A stretch of 64,000 bases of DNA from the NCBI GenBank assembly GCA_025201845.1, contig MU603945.1, forward strand, positions 105,577 through 169,576, in the 5' to 3' direction. Both the position numbers and the translations under genes were made by a program. Origin of the DNA: Martensiomyces pterosporus (lineage: Eukaryota > Kickxellomycota > Kickxellomycetes > Kickxellales > Kickxellaceae). The first letter of the stretch is position 1. The number at the start of each line of letters is the position of its first letter. Positions 20,245 through 28,815 of the stretch are shown here, one piece after another. A model generated the notes under the pieces. That model ran no database searches, was not told the origin of the DNA, and saw nothing but the letters and a program-made list of their open reading frames with translations.

Positions 20245-23200
20245 ATGCTACGGCAGCTTGGGTCGCGAGGCATTGGTCATGCAGCAGCAACAGCAGCGCA
20301 GCACCAGCTTAATTCATGTGTAAACGCCTGTCTGCGACACAACTCAAGTTCAACATTTGCCCAGCCATGCGTACCCGCAGCAGTACTCAACAATAGACAG
20401 CGGCGGCCTGATGCTCGCCTGAGACCCATGCCGGTGCACCAAAGCACGCGAGGTGCAGGAACAGCGTCGCAGTATCGGGGCAGCTGCAAAGATAACACGC
20501 GGCTCATGCGGTCTGTGGACTTGCTGACCGAATCGATCTTCAACAAGAGCCTGAGCACGGCGTGGCAAGCATACAGAGAGCTTGCAGATCTCGAAAGTAC
20601 ACTGGATCGAGCAGCGATTGTGGACGAACTGCACAAGGCGCTGTCGCAAGAGAGCATACATTCGATTCTGCGCGCGATCATCCCGGCATTCACACACAAG
20701 GCGGAGAACATGGATGAGGCGGCACAGCATGTGTACCAATATGTGAAGCTCCTCAACTATCTTCTGCTAGTAAGCAAGCTGCACAAGAAAAGACGGAACG
20801 AAGTCGCTGTGGTTCGTCTGGTGGTCGGCCAGTGTATGCGGCGACTCATAGATTCCCGGTTTGTGCGTACGACGGGCGATGCGAGAAAGCTTGTGCGCAA
20901 GTGGAGGGCCATTTCGGAGGGAAGCCCGCCCGCAATGCAGTTGACAAGCTTCGATGTGCACTTGCTAGTTCTGGGCGCATGGAAGTCGGAGCGACACATT
21001 CTCATACCGTACCTGTATGAGCTGGAATGCGAGAAGTGGGTACCTGGAGGAGATGCGGCTGGGTTTCAGCGCGTGTCGGCGACAGTGCTTTCGTTCTATG
21101 TGCAGAGATGCGCGGAGATCATCCGGCCCGCGGTTGTTAGGAGCTTGCTGGAAGACCTCAGTCAGCGAGGGATTAGAATGCTTCCGCACCACTACTCGAT
21201 GCTGATCTTGTATTTTGGCAAAGTGCGGAATATGGGCGAGGCTATGAAGGTGCTTGAGCGCGCTATGGATGATCCGGCAGCGCAGAAGACGGAGGCGGTT
21301 TATTACTATGCACTTCGCGCGTTTAGCTCGGCGTTCTCGCCACAGGCTGAGCGGAAAGTCAGGGCAGGCGAAAAGGGGCTATATGGAAACGACGCGTCAG
21401 CTACGGTGGAGCATGATGAGGGCAACGACGAACTAGGATATGTGGACGACACTGGATCGTTCTTGACGCATGCTGGCATCGACAGGAATGCGCCAGCCGA
21501 CGCTGATCTGGATGATGGCTCAGAGGAGCTGGAACAAAGGCAAAAGCACTCGGCGGAGCACGTGCAGGCAGCTAAGATCTGTACGTCCATATTCCAGCTC
21601 ATGATCGAGCGCAATATCGATATCAGATACCGCACATACCGTGAGCTTATCGACTGCATGGCGCAGTTCAGGATGTTTGACAAGGCGAGGCAAATATTTG
21701 AGTTTGCCATAGACAACCTAGACGCATCAAAGATCAAGCCTCACTTTGTTGCCTTCTACCTGCGCAAGACCACACGTACTCCACACGAGATGCAGATATC
21801 GCTGCGCCAGCACCTCGAAAACATGCCGGACCTGCTGATGCTATTTAGACAGTTCCCTACGCGTGCGCTGGCCGACTACTTTGGAATATACCATGGAGAC
21901 CTGCAGGCGTTCCTGGACCGAAGGAAGCGGCCAGCTGTTGAAGGCAGAGCTGGCGAGTTCTTAACAGACTACTTGCAAACAATGAACAAGGCGACGCGGA
22001 TGGCGGACTTCCTCAAATGCGTGCTCTCGGGCAACGACCAGCATGGAAAGTTCAAGGGCTACAACTTCCCAAAGCTCGGCAGCGACGGCTCCGGGGTGGC
22101 GACGGTTGAGAGCGAGGTCATCGCCACGTGTCGGTGGATTGAGGAATCGGGCCGCTTGTGGCTCCGACACAAGGCTGTGATCTACAACCTGCTCCCAGTG
22201 CTCCCGGGGATAGCTTTGTCAGCAGACGATCCGGCTGGTGTGCGCTTCATCCGCAGGCTGGTTGGCGAGTGCCGCAATGTGCAGGAGTTTATGAACCAGC
22301 TGGATGACGCTAGAATAGAGCAGTACGACATCAGCATGGTAAACCAGTTCCTGCGCGTAAAGTACTTGGGATTGACGTTCCAGCGGTATGTGAAGGAAAA
22401 AGCGGTGCTCAAGGGCAGGACACATCGAGACGCAAACAGCAGCTCTAATAAGGGCGAGTTGTTTTGGCCATCGTTTATGTATTCGCAATCCAGTGGGCCG
22501 ATGGCACAATATGCGCCTCTGGGCAGCATTAGCAGGGAGAACTACTCTCACGACGTAGCACACTCGGTTTCTGCGGCTGCCGAGAGCTGGGAGCACATGC
22601 TGGAGATGCGGAAAAGCGGGGTGTGCGATAGCCTGGCGCTGGATACATACACTGTCGCTATATTCTCGCTGGTATCCATTCTCTCAGAGGATTGGCAGTT
22701 TGGGCGCAAGATCTGGGACGACATGCTTGCTGTTCTAGAGACTATGGGCAACGGGAAGGGGGCACATCCTGAGCGGCAGGGGCTCACGTATGCTTCGCTG
22801 AATGGCGTGGGCGTGTACAAGCAGTACTTGTACTATTTGACCATGGCCTCCAAGGCTACAGCCAACAGCAGCCATAGCCGCAGCCGCAGCGAGGATAGGA
22901 AGACGCCTGCACAGCGGTCGATGTTGCCGGCGCCCAACGTGCCAGCAAGGCCGCACCTGTTCTGCGATGACGCCATTGCAGACATGTTCGCCACGATGAG
23001 CAAGAATGGCGTGCCCGTGTCATCGGGGCTGCTTTGCCAGGGGATCCGGGCGGCACTCGAGACTGGGCATATCAGTATTGCAGGTGCGCTGGAGCAATGG
23101 CAGCTCTATCGCGAGCGACGTGGTCTGGCTGCAGCTGGGTACTTGCGGGAGTACTTTGGCGCACAGCCGCTGCCGGAAATTCCCATTGAGCAGGGCTCAG

Positions 23201-23277
23201 TGCTGGGGCTGGTGCGTCGCACTGAAGGGTGCCCCAGACTGTCGCGGTTTATCGGCGAGCAGATGTCTAGCAGCTAG
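20245..23277 (+). CDS. Putative mitochondrial helical-repeat (PPR-like) protein
   Basis: 1010 residues, intronless. The N-terminus is Ala/Gln/Ser-rich with Arg and no early acids, compatible with mitochondrial import. The body is helical, with recurrent pairs typical of pentatricopeptide-like repeats: YSMLILYFGKVRNMGEAMKV, YRELIDCMAQFRMFDKARQI and ADMFATMSKNGVPVSSGLLC. Such proteins bind organellar mRNAs and control their stability or translation. No specific orthologue (for example Pet309 or Aep-type) can be assigned by eye. A second protein of this type lies at 41785-43851 beside the mitochondrial RNA polymerase gene. Confidence 0.7.
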   Translation: MLRQLGSRGIGHAAATAAQHQLNSCVNACLRHNSSSTFAQPCVPAAVLNNRQRRPDARLRPMPVHQSTRGAGTASQYRGSCKDNTRLMRSVDLLTESIFNKSLSTAWQAYRELADLESTLDRAAIVDELHKALSQESIHSILRAIIPAFTHKAENMDEAAQHVYQYVKLLNYLLLVSKLHKKRRNEVAVVRLVVGQCMRRLIDSRFVRTTGDARKLVRKWRAISEGSPPAMQLTSFDVHLLVLGAWKSERHILIPYLYELECEKWVPGGDAAGFQRVSATVLSFYVQRCAEIIRPAVVRSLLEDLSQRGIRMLPHHYSMLILYFGKVRNMGEAMKVLERAMDDPAAQKTEAVYYYALRAFSSAFSPQAERKVRAGEKGLYGNDASATVEHDEGNDELGYVDDTGSFLTHAGIDRNAPADADLDDGSEELEQRQKHSAEHVQAAKICTSIFQLMIERNIDIRYRTYRELIDCMAQFRMFDKARQIFEFAIDNLDASKIKPHFVAFYLRKTTRTPHEMQISLRQHLENMPDLLMLFRQFPTRALADYFGIYHGDLQAFLDRRKRPAVEGRAGEFLTDYLQTMNKATRMADFLKCVLSGNDQHGKFKGYNFPKLGSDGSGVATVESEVIATCRWIEESGRLWLRHKAVIYNLLPVLPGIALSADDPAGVRFIRRLVGECRNVQEFMNQLDDARIEQYDISMVNQFLRVKYLGLTFQRYVKEKAVLKGRTHRDANSSSNKGELFWPSFMYSQSSGPMAQYAPLGSISRENYSHDVAHSVSAAAESWEHMLEMRKSGVCDSLALDTYTVAIFSLVSILSEDWQFGRKIWDDMLAVLETMGNGKGAHPERQGLTYASLNGVGVYKQYLYYLTMASKATANSSHSRSRSEDRKTPAQRSMLPAPNVPARPHLFCDDAIADMFATMSKNGVPVSSGLLCQGIRAALETGHISIAGALEQWQLYRERRGLAAAGYLREYFGAQPLPEIPIEQGSVLGLVRRTEGCPRLSRFIGEQMSSS

Positions 23278-24006
23278 CGGCAGGGATGGTGGCGTGCTTC
23301 TGTGGAATGTTCAGTCACGCCTGGGATAGGAGGCTCTTTTCTTTCAGGAGTCGGCAGTTTTCGTTTTTTCCCATTGTGGATCTGCAGCACCTCGCTTCCA
23401 CCCCTTTCCCCCTGCCCCCCGCTGCGTGCACATAATAACAATAATACCAGCCAAGTCACCTCAAACGGCGTTCCATGTGCTGGTGCGCTGCTTGCCACCT
23501 CTATTACTCGCCGCACACACCAGTGCTTGTGTTGAAAAGTGCATGGCCGTGAAAGAGCGCGCTGAGGCACACACGCTGCTGCCTATCTCTCTGCCACTGC
23601 TCCTTGTCTGCTTGCTTGGTTTGCTGACCCCCCCCCGCAAGTGGCAGACAGAAGGGGTGTGGGATATTTGAGCACATCGCCGCATGCGATTGCGTGATCG
23701 ATGCGTCGGGTTGCTCGACTTCCTGGACCAGTGAAATTCGAGCCTTCATCCGACCGTGCCAAAAAAGGGCGTCTTAACCCCTGAGCTCCTTTATTTTACT
23801 TTTCATTCGTATAATCCACCCACCCCCTATTGCTGCTGCCGCTGTTCACTTGGCCTCAGACCCCCACCTCCTTTGCTAGCTCTCGCGGCTTTATTTTCCT
23901 CTTTGAGCTTTTCCTTCCTTTTTTTTTCCCTGCTATTTTACTGCTCTGCTTGTTGCTTTTGGCTGCCTAGAATTCGAATCTGGTTTGTGCATTTGTGTTA
24001 TTAAAT
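23278..24006. other. Long 5' region of the zinc-finger gene
   Basis: Pyrimidine-rich DNA with C runs near 23628 and T runs near 23920, leading into the C2H2 gene. No coding gene seen. Confidence 0.45.
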
Positions 24007-25686
24007 ATGCTCCCGTCTGTCAGGGAACTTTTGGCTTTTGGCGGTGATCACACGTCTGGCCCCCGCCACCAACAGCAGCTGCAGCACGCATTTCCTTTGC
24101 CATCAGCAGGCGCTGCTTCTGCTGCTGCCAGTGTGCTCTTTCAGCAGCAGCCGCACCCAGAAGCGACATCTCCAGATGCAGCAGAGAGCACTGGCTCTGG
24201 GTACAGCTCGGGCTCACATAGTCCCAGGCAGCAAACGCCGCATACCATGGCACATCGCTCGGCGCCATCCAATGCCAAGCAGCGGCCTGGACGCAAGGTC
24301 GGTGCCAGCGACAGGTACTCGGCATCCAACGGGGCTCGGAACTACCGCTGCGGTGTGCACAGCTGTGCGGCTCTGTTCAAGCGCCCGGAGCATCTAAAAC
24401 GCCACATGCTGACCCACACGCAACAACGACCGTTCCGCTGCAGTGCACAGGGGTGTGGCAAGCGGTTCAGTCGCAGAGACAACTATGTTACGCACAAGAA
24501 GAAGCACAGTTCATCGGCATTCCCTTCTTCCTCTTCGGAGCCGCGGCAGTCCTCTGCCACGAGCAGTGTTGGATATGCGGACGATGTTGGCGCGGGGGTT
24601 GGGAGGGCGACAAGCGAAATGCGGGATCTGTCGGTGGGCAGTGATAGCACCGGGCACAACACACCTGTGTCGTCGGCGTCGCCCATGCTGGGGCCCGTCA
24701 GCAGCATTTTTAACCTGCTTAATGATGGCACAGCACCTCTTGCCTCGCGCCAACCGACAGATGGCGGCCACTGTGGCCATTCTGCGCCTGCTGGGAGATG
24801 CTCGGCGTCGCCACTCGCCCATGTGCCTGGCACCGTCTCGCTTACTAATCAACCTCAACCACTGCCGCCCCTTGTGCTACCTGCCCCACTGATGCAGCAG
24901 AGGCAGCAGCAATCCCTGCCCCTGAACAGCGCCAGTGTGGGCAGCGGAACACCTGCTGCTGCTGCTGCTGCTGCTCGCTGCCGCCACCATGACAGAAAAT
25001 ACTCGTCGTCGACACAGGCTGCCTCTACCCCCACCTCAGTGTATAGGGATGCAGCCACTCCGCCACAGACACCCGCGCTCCCGCTACCCCCGCTGGAGCT
25101 GCTTGCCTATGCCTCGTCGCGCACTGAGCAGCAGCAACTACCGCCGCAGCCTCTTTCGAGCTCCACACAGCCTGCCAGCTCAAACGCTGCGTCCACGTCT
25201 TTGACAGCAGCTGCTTCTGCTGCGACAGCGGGTGCTGTCCCAGCGGGTGCTGTCCCAGCGGGTGCTGTCCCAGCGGTAAAGCAGCCGACTCAGCCCCCGC
25301 TCTCACACAGCGGTGTTGCACTGCCTCTGCCAGAAACTATTCGGGCATCGCTAAGTGGTGCTTCCCAGACCCCCGATGGCCACCGCGTCGAAACCTCATA
25401 TGTGGCAGTCGAGCAACCGCCGGCACCGCAGCAGCAGCAACCGCACTTGGACGCTTCGTTGCCGCCGTCAGTTGTTACTACAGCTACGTCCGGCGACCCG
25501 TCCAAGCCCTTCATGTGCTCTATATGTGGCTCTCGGTTTGGCCGCCTGGAGCATGTAAAGAGGCACCACCTGGTGCACACTGGCGAGCGGCTGTTTACGT
25601 GTCCTTCGTGTAGCAAGACTTTTGCGCGCAAGGATAATATGATTCAGCACCTGCGTGCCCATGAACGAAAGAGGGCCTCTGCATAA
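24007..25686 (+). CDS. C2H2 zinc-finger transcription factor with fingers at both ends
   Basis: 559 residues from the first ATG (24007). Two C2H2 fingers lie near the N-terminus (about residues 114-166: CGVHSCAALFKRPEHLKRHMLTH and CSAQGCGKRFSRRDNYVTHKKKH in order). Two more lie at the C-terminus: CSICGSRFGRLEHVKRHHLVH and CPSCSKTFARKDNMIQHLRAH. Between them is a long Ser/Pro/Gln/Ala-rich region with poly-Gln and poly-Ala tracts and three GAVPA repeats. The C-terminal pair with a TGERLF linker resembles the stress-response Msn2/4-type finger pair. The binding site and targets are not known. Intronless; it sits upstream of the oxidase gene. Confidence 0.88.
   Translation: MLPSVRELLAFGGDHTSGPRHQQQLQHAFPLPSAGAASAAASVLFQQQPHPEATSPDAAESTGSGYSSGSHSPRQQTPHTMAHRSAPSNAKQRPGRKVGASDRYSASNGARNYRCGVHSCAALFKRPEHLKRHMLTHTQQRPFRCSAQGCGKRFSRRDNYVTHKKKHSSSAFPSSSSEPRQSSATSSVGYADDVGAGVGRATSEMRDLSVGSDSTGHNTPVSSASPMLGPVSSIFNLLNDGTAPLASRQPTDGGHCGHSAPAGRCSASPLAHVPGTVSLTNQPQPLPPLVLPAPLMQQRQQQSLPLNSASVGSGTPAAAAAAARCRHHDRKYSSSTQAASTPTSVYRDAATPPQTPALPLPPLELLAYASSRTEQQQLPPQPLSSSTQPASSNAASTSLTAAASAATAGAVPAGAVPAGAVPAVKQPTQPPLSHSGVALPLPETIRASLSGASQTPDGHRVETSYVAVEQPPAPQQQQPHLDASLPPSVVTTATSGDPSKPFMCSICGSRFGRLEHVKRHHLVHTGERLFTCPSCSKTFARKDNMIQHLRAHERKRASA
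25229..25275 (+). repeat. 15-bp tandem repeat encoding GAVPA x3
   Basis: Three exact copies of a 15-bp unit (GGTGCTGTCCCAGCG) occur in frame within the linker of the C2H2 factor. Confidence 0.9.
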
Positions 25687-26436
25687 ACTGTATATTGTTT
25701 TCTATTTTGCTTTTGTGCTCTTTTTGCTGCGCTTTTCCTACACAAACCCCTGCTTCATGCACCTGCGAAAGAGAAACGCAAGCCCTGTATGCATATATTT
25801 TGTATTGCCAGATAGCTGGGAGTACAATACACAGACTCACAAGCGATTCTTGCTAATTAAATGAGTGGAAATACACAATCAGCGCTGCTGGCGAGCTATG
25901 TTTAGAGCATCATCCCCCTTGGTCCATACAGGCATTATCTGCAGCAGATCCGTCCACTTAGCCACCCGCTCTCTTGTGGCTCAGGCTGACTACCATGGTA
26001 GGAACAATATAGCAGATCCTTGGCAACCAAGGTATGTGGCTAATGCCAAGTTAAAAGACACCCTAACGTTTACATTTCAAAATAGAACAAGCCAACCGTG
26101 CTATATATATCTATATATATCTATATATGGCGCTTTAGTCCAAAGCACAGTACTGCGGAGCATATGAAAGGCGGGTCGTGCTGCAGTAGTCTGTGCCTGA
26201 TGTATGTACGCACCGACCGGTGTGCCGCTAAACATCACACAACCATAAATAGCACACTGCTTGACAACGAGCGTGTTTGCGTCAACACCCTCTACCTCCT
26301 GCCTAGATCGCACCTGCGGCATAAGATGTTGCACCTAGACATGCACAGCAGGATGCAGCACTGGGAGCGTATAAATACTCGATATTTGGGCTAAGGCGTT
26401 GTTCAGGCACGAGTCTCCATCTCTACATGATCTTAC
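25687..26436. other. Intergenic region with AT-rich microsatellite
   Basis: Spacer between the C2H2 factor and the oxidase. It contains a TATATATC-type repeat at about 26100-26128. No coding gene seen. Confidence 0.45.
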
Positions 26437-28122
26437 ATGACCCTTTTCCCAAGACTGACAATGGAACCTACTGCATTTCTTCTGATGCTTTTAGCATCCT
26501 GCGCAGGTGCGGCACGAGTAGTCCACAACTGGGATATCACATATCTCAACACCACGCGTGGCCTTGATGAGCCCCCGAGAAGGGCTATCGGTGTTAACGG
26601 CCAGCTTCCGCTGCCCCAGGTTGTCGCCACCCGTGGTGACACGCTCGTGCTCAACGTCCACAACTCTCTCGATGTGCCAACCTCGCTGCACGCACACGGC
26701 ATATTTCAAAACGGCACTGTATACTACGATGGCTCTGGTATGACCACCGAGTGCGGCATTGCGCCTGGTGGCAGTTTCACCTACGAGGTACCGCTAAACC
26801 AATCGGGGACATTCTGGATCCATAGCCACACTAGAGAGCAGCAATCTGACGGCCTGCGCACCTCGCTCGTTATCCACGACCCTGAAGAGCCCTACGAGTA
26901 CGACAGTGAATATGCGTTTACTTTCGAAAACTGGCTGCCAGGTGAATTCAATGTGATCATGGATGCTACGAAAAAGCCCGGTGTTGACGGAATTCGGTCT
27001 GTTCCCCCATCGAGGGTCCTCATCAACGGGTACAACGGGAATCTAACCAAGCCGATCAGCTTTGAGCCCGGAAAGACGTACCGCATTCGGCTTATCGGCA
27101 TCCACGCACTGTTTGTAATGTCCTTCAGCATCGATGACCACGACCTCGAGATCATCGAAATTGATGGCGTTGTCACAAAGCCCAAGACTGTGCGTTCTGC
27201 ACAAGTAGCACCCGGCCAGCGCGTCTCAGTCCTCGTTAGAGCAAAAGCAGAAGCTAACTACAACTACCAGTACCGCGTAACTGCGCTTGCTGACTTTATT
27301 GCACTGCAGCCTGGGTACAACCCAGCACTATTTAGCAGCCAAGTGGTGTACAATGCCAGCGCGCCGCTGAAGATCGTGGCACCAGAACCTAGCGTGCCAG
27401 TCGACGACCTGGACTTGGAGCCGTTGGATGAAGAGCCCGAGCTGATTCCTGATCGCGTCATATCCTTGATCCTCAACAATGGGCGCTCAATTTACGACGT
27501 TCCAGCAATGTCCATAAACTCAATATCGTACGATGCCCCGCTGGTGCCCTCAATCTTCAGCGCCATGACCACGGGCAGCATGGCAAAGAACCCGCTCATC
27601 TACGGACCGCAGACCAATGCACATGTGCTGGAGCACATGGAGGTCGTGGAAGTTCTTCTTTGGGGATCGCTTGACATTCCTCATCCCATGCACCTGCACG
27701 GCCACAACTTCCAGATCATTGAGCACGGGTTCACCAACGACACAACCGGCGCCTCTCGCAAGAGGTTCAAGCCTGGATGTGCCCCGCCTCGACGCGATAC
27801 TGTCATGGTCACATTTGGCGAATACACCATAATCAGATTCCGAGCAGACAACCCCGGCGTCTGGCACTTCCACTGCCACATCGACACCCATATGAGCATG
27901 GGCTTAAATATGATATTCGTTGAGGCTCCCGATGTCATGCAGAAAACCATTGTTATTCCCGATTCCCTGGCCGAGCAGTGCCGGCTCCAGAACATGCCCT
28001 ACCACGGGAATGCTGCGGGTAAGACAACCTACAACTACGATGGAGCACCCGACGCTCCCCATGTAATTCCCTTGGCTATTTCTCTTAATTACACTGCACC
28101 GCTTCCAACGAAGCAAAGCTAG
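26437..28122 (+). CDS. Multicopper oxidase, Fet3-like, secreted
   Basis: 561 residues from 26437; the start at 26461 (MEPTAFLLML) is equally plausible and begins a signal peptide ending near CAGAA. Three cupredoxin domains carry the four copper-binding segments: HAHG (residue 85), HSH (129), HPMHLHGH (416) and HCHIDTHMSMGL (479). These hold the type 1 Cys and the trinuclear-cluster histidines. Overall similarity is to the Fet3 ferroxidase branch, including FQNGT, the Glu in FENW and the EIDGVVTKP block. Unlike Fet3 it has no C-terminal transmembrane helix, so it is likely secreted. No Ftr1 permease is adjacent. The substrate could be Fe(II) or phenolics. Confidence 0.9.
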   Translation: MTLFPRLTMEPTAFLLMLLASCAGAARVVHNWDITYLNTTRGLDEPPRRAIGVNGQLPLPQVVATRGDTLVLNVHNSLDVPTSLHAHGIFQNGTVYYDGSGMTTECGIAPGGSFTYEVPLNQSGTFWIHSHTREQQSDGLRTSLVIHDPEEPYEYDSEYAFTFENWLPGEFNVIMDATKKPGVDGIRSVPPSRVLINGYNGNLTKPISFEPGKTYRIRLIGIHALFVMSFSIDDHDLEIIEIDGVVTKPKTVRSAQVAPGQRVSVLVRAKAEANYNYQYRVTALADFIALQPGYNPALFSSQVVYNASAPLKIVAPEPSVPVDDLDLEPLDEEPELIPDRVISLILNNGRSIYDVPAMSINSISYDAPLVPSIFSAMTTGSMAKNPLIYGPQTNAHVLEHMEVVEVLLWGSLDIPHPMHLHGHNFQIIEHGFTNDTTGASRKRFKPGCAPPRRDTVMVTFGEYTIIRFRADNPGVWHFHCHIDTHMSMGLNMIFVEAPDVMQKTIVIPDSLAEQCRLQNMPYHGNAAGKTTYNYDGAPDAPHVIPLAISLNYTAPLPTKQS

Positions 28123-28815
28123 TGGTTTCCAGCCGTTTGAGCTTGGTTCAGCAGCCATTTTGAATATCAGCGTAGTGCCAAAACTCCCTTGTGAAGCGAC
28201 CAGACACTCCGAAGCCGGGTGCTGACGAACAAACGAACACCCACACGCGAAATGATCGATTTAATCAGATATTAATCATGCCATGGGCTGTAGCACAAAA
28301 ATTAGGCCCGTGTTTTTGGCTTTGGCAAACAAAAAAAAAACTTTGGCAAACAAAAAAAAAAAAGCAGGCAGTGCAGAGGGGGCCTGGCTGGCTTGGTCCT
28401 CCAAGCAATACCTTTTTGCCTCATTTCATACGCAGCTCCTTTGTAATTTACACTCCTGTTGCCCGTGCACTGCCGAATATCTCGTTCTCGCAAGCTCGCT
28501 CTATTTGGGTATATACTGCTGCCAGCTACATTTTTGGGAGGATTCCTTGGCTTCTCTCGTTTTACTTTGCTCGACAATTTGCTGCACAGACCACAAAATA
28601 CTGCAGGGCTACGGCTCTTTCTTCAGCAAAGCGCACTTTCACTTATTCCTTCCGCCGCTTTCTCTTGACGAGCAAGTTTCGACTGGCCACACGTCCACGT
28701 CCACGTTTCTTTCTGCTTTTGCTCTGCGCAGCAGCAGTACGCACATAGCATCCACTCGCTCTCTTTCCAGCATATTCGCTCTTTGGCCACAAAGGGACCA
28801 GGAAATAAGCAAGAA
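28123..28815. other. 5' region of the heat shock factor gene
   Basis: Contains a duplicated unit CTTTGGCAAACA plus an A-tract (about 28319-28362) and long pyrimidine-rich DNA. No clear three-box heat shock element was found. No gene seen. Confidence 0.45.
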
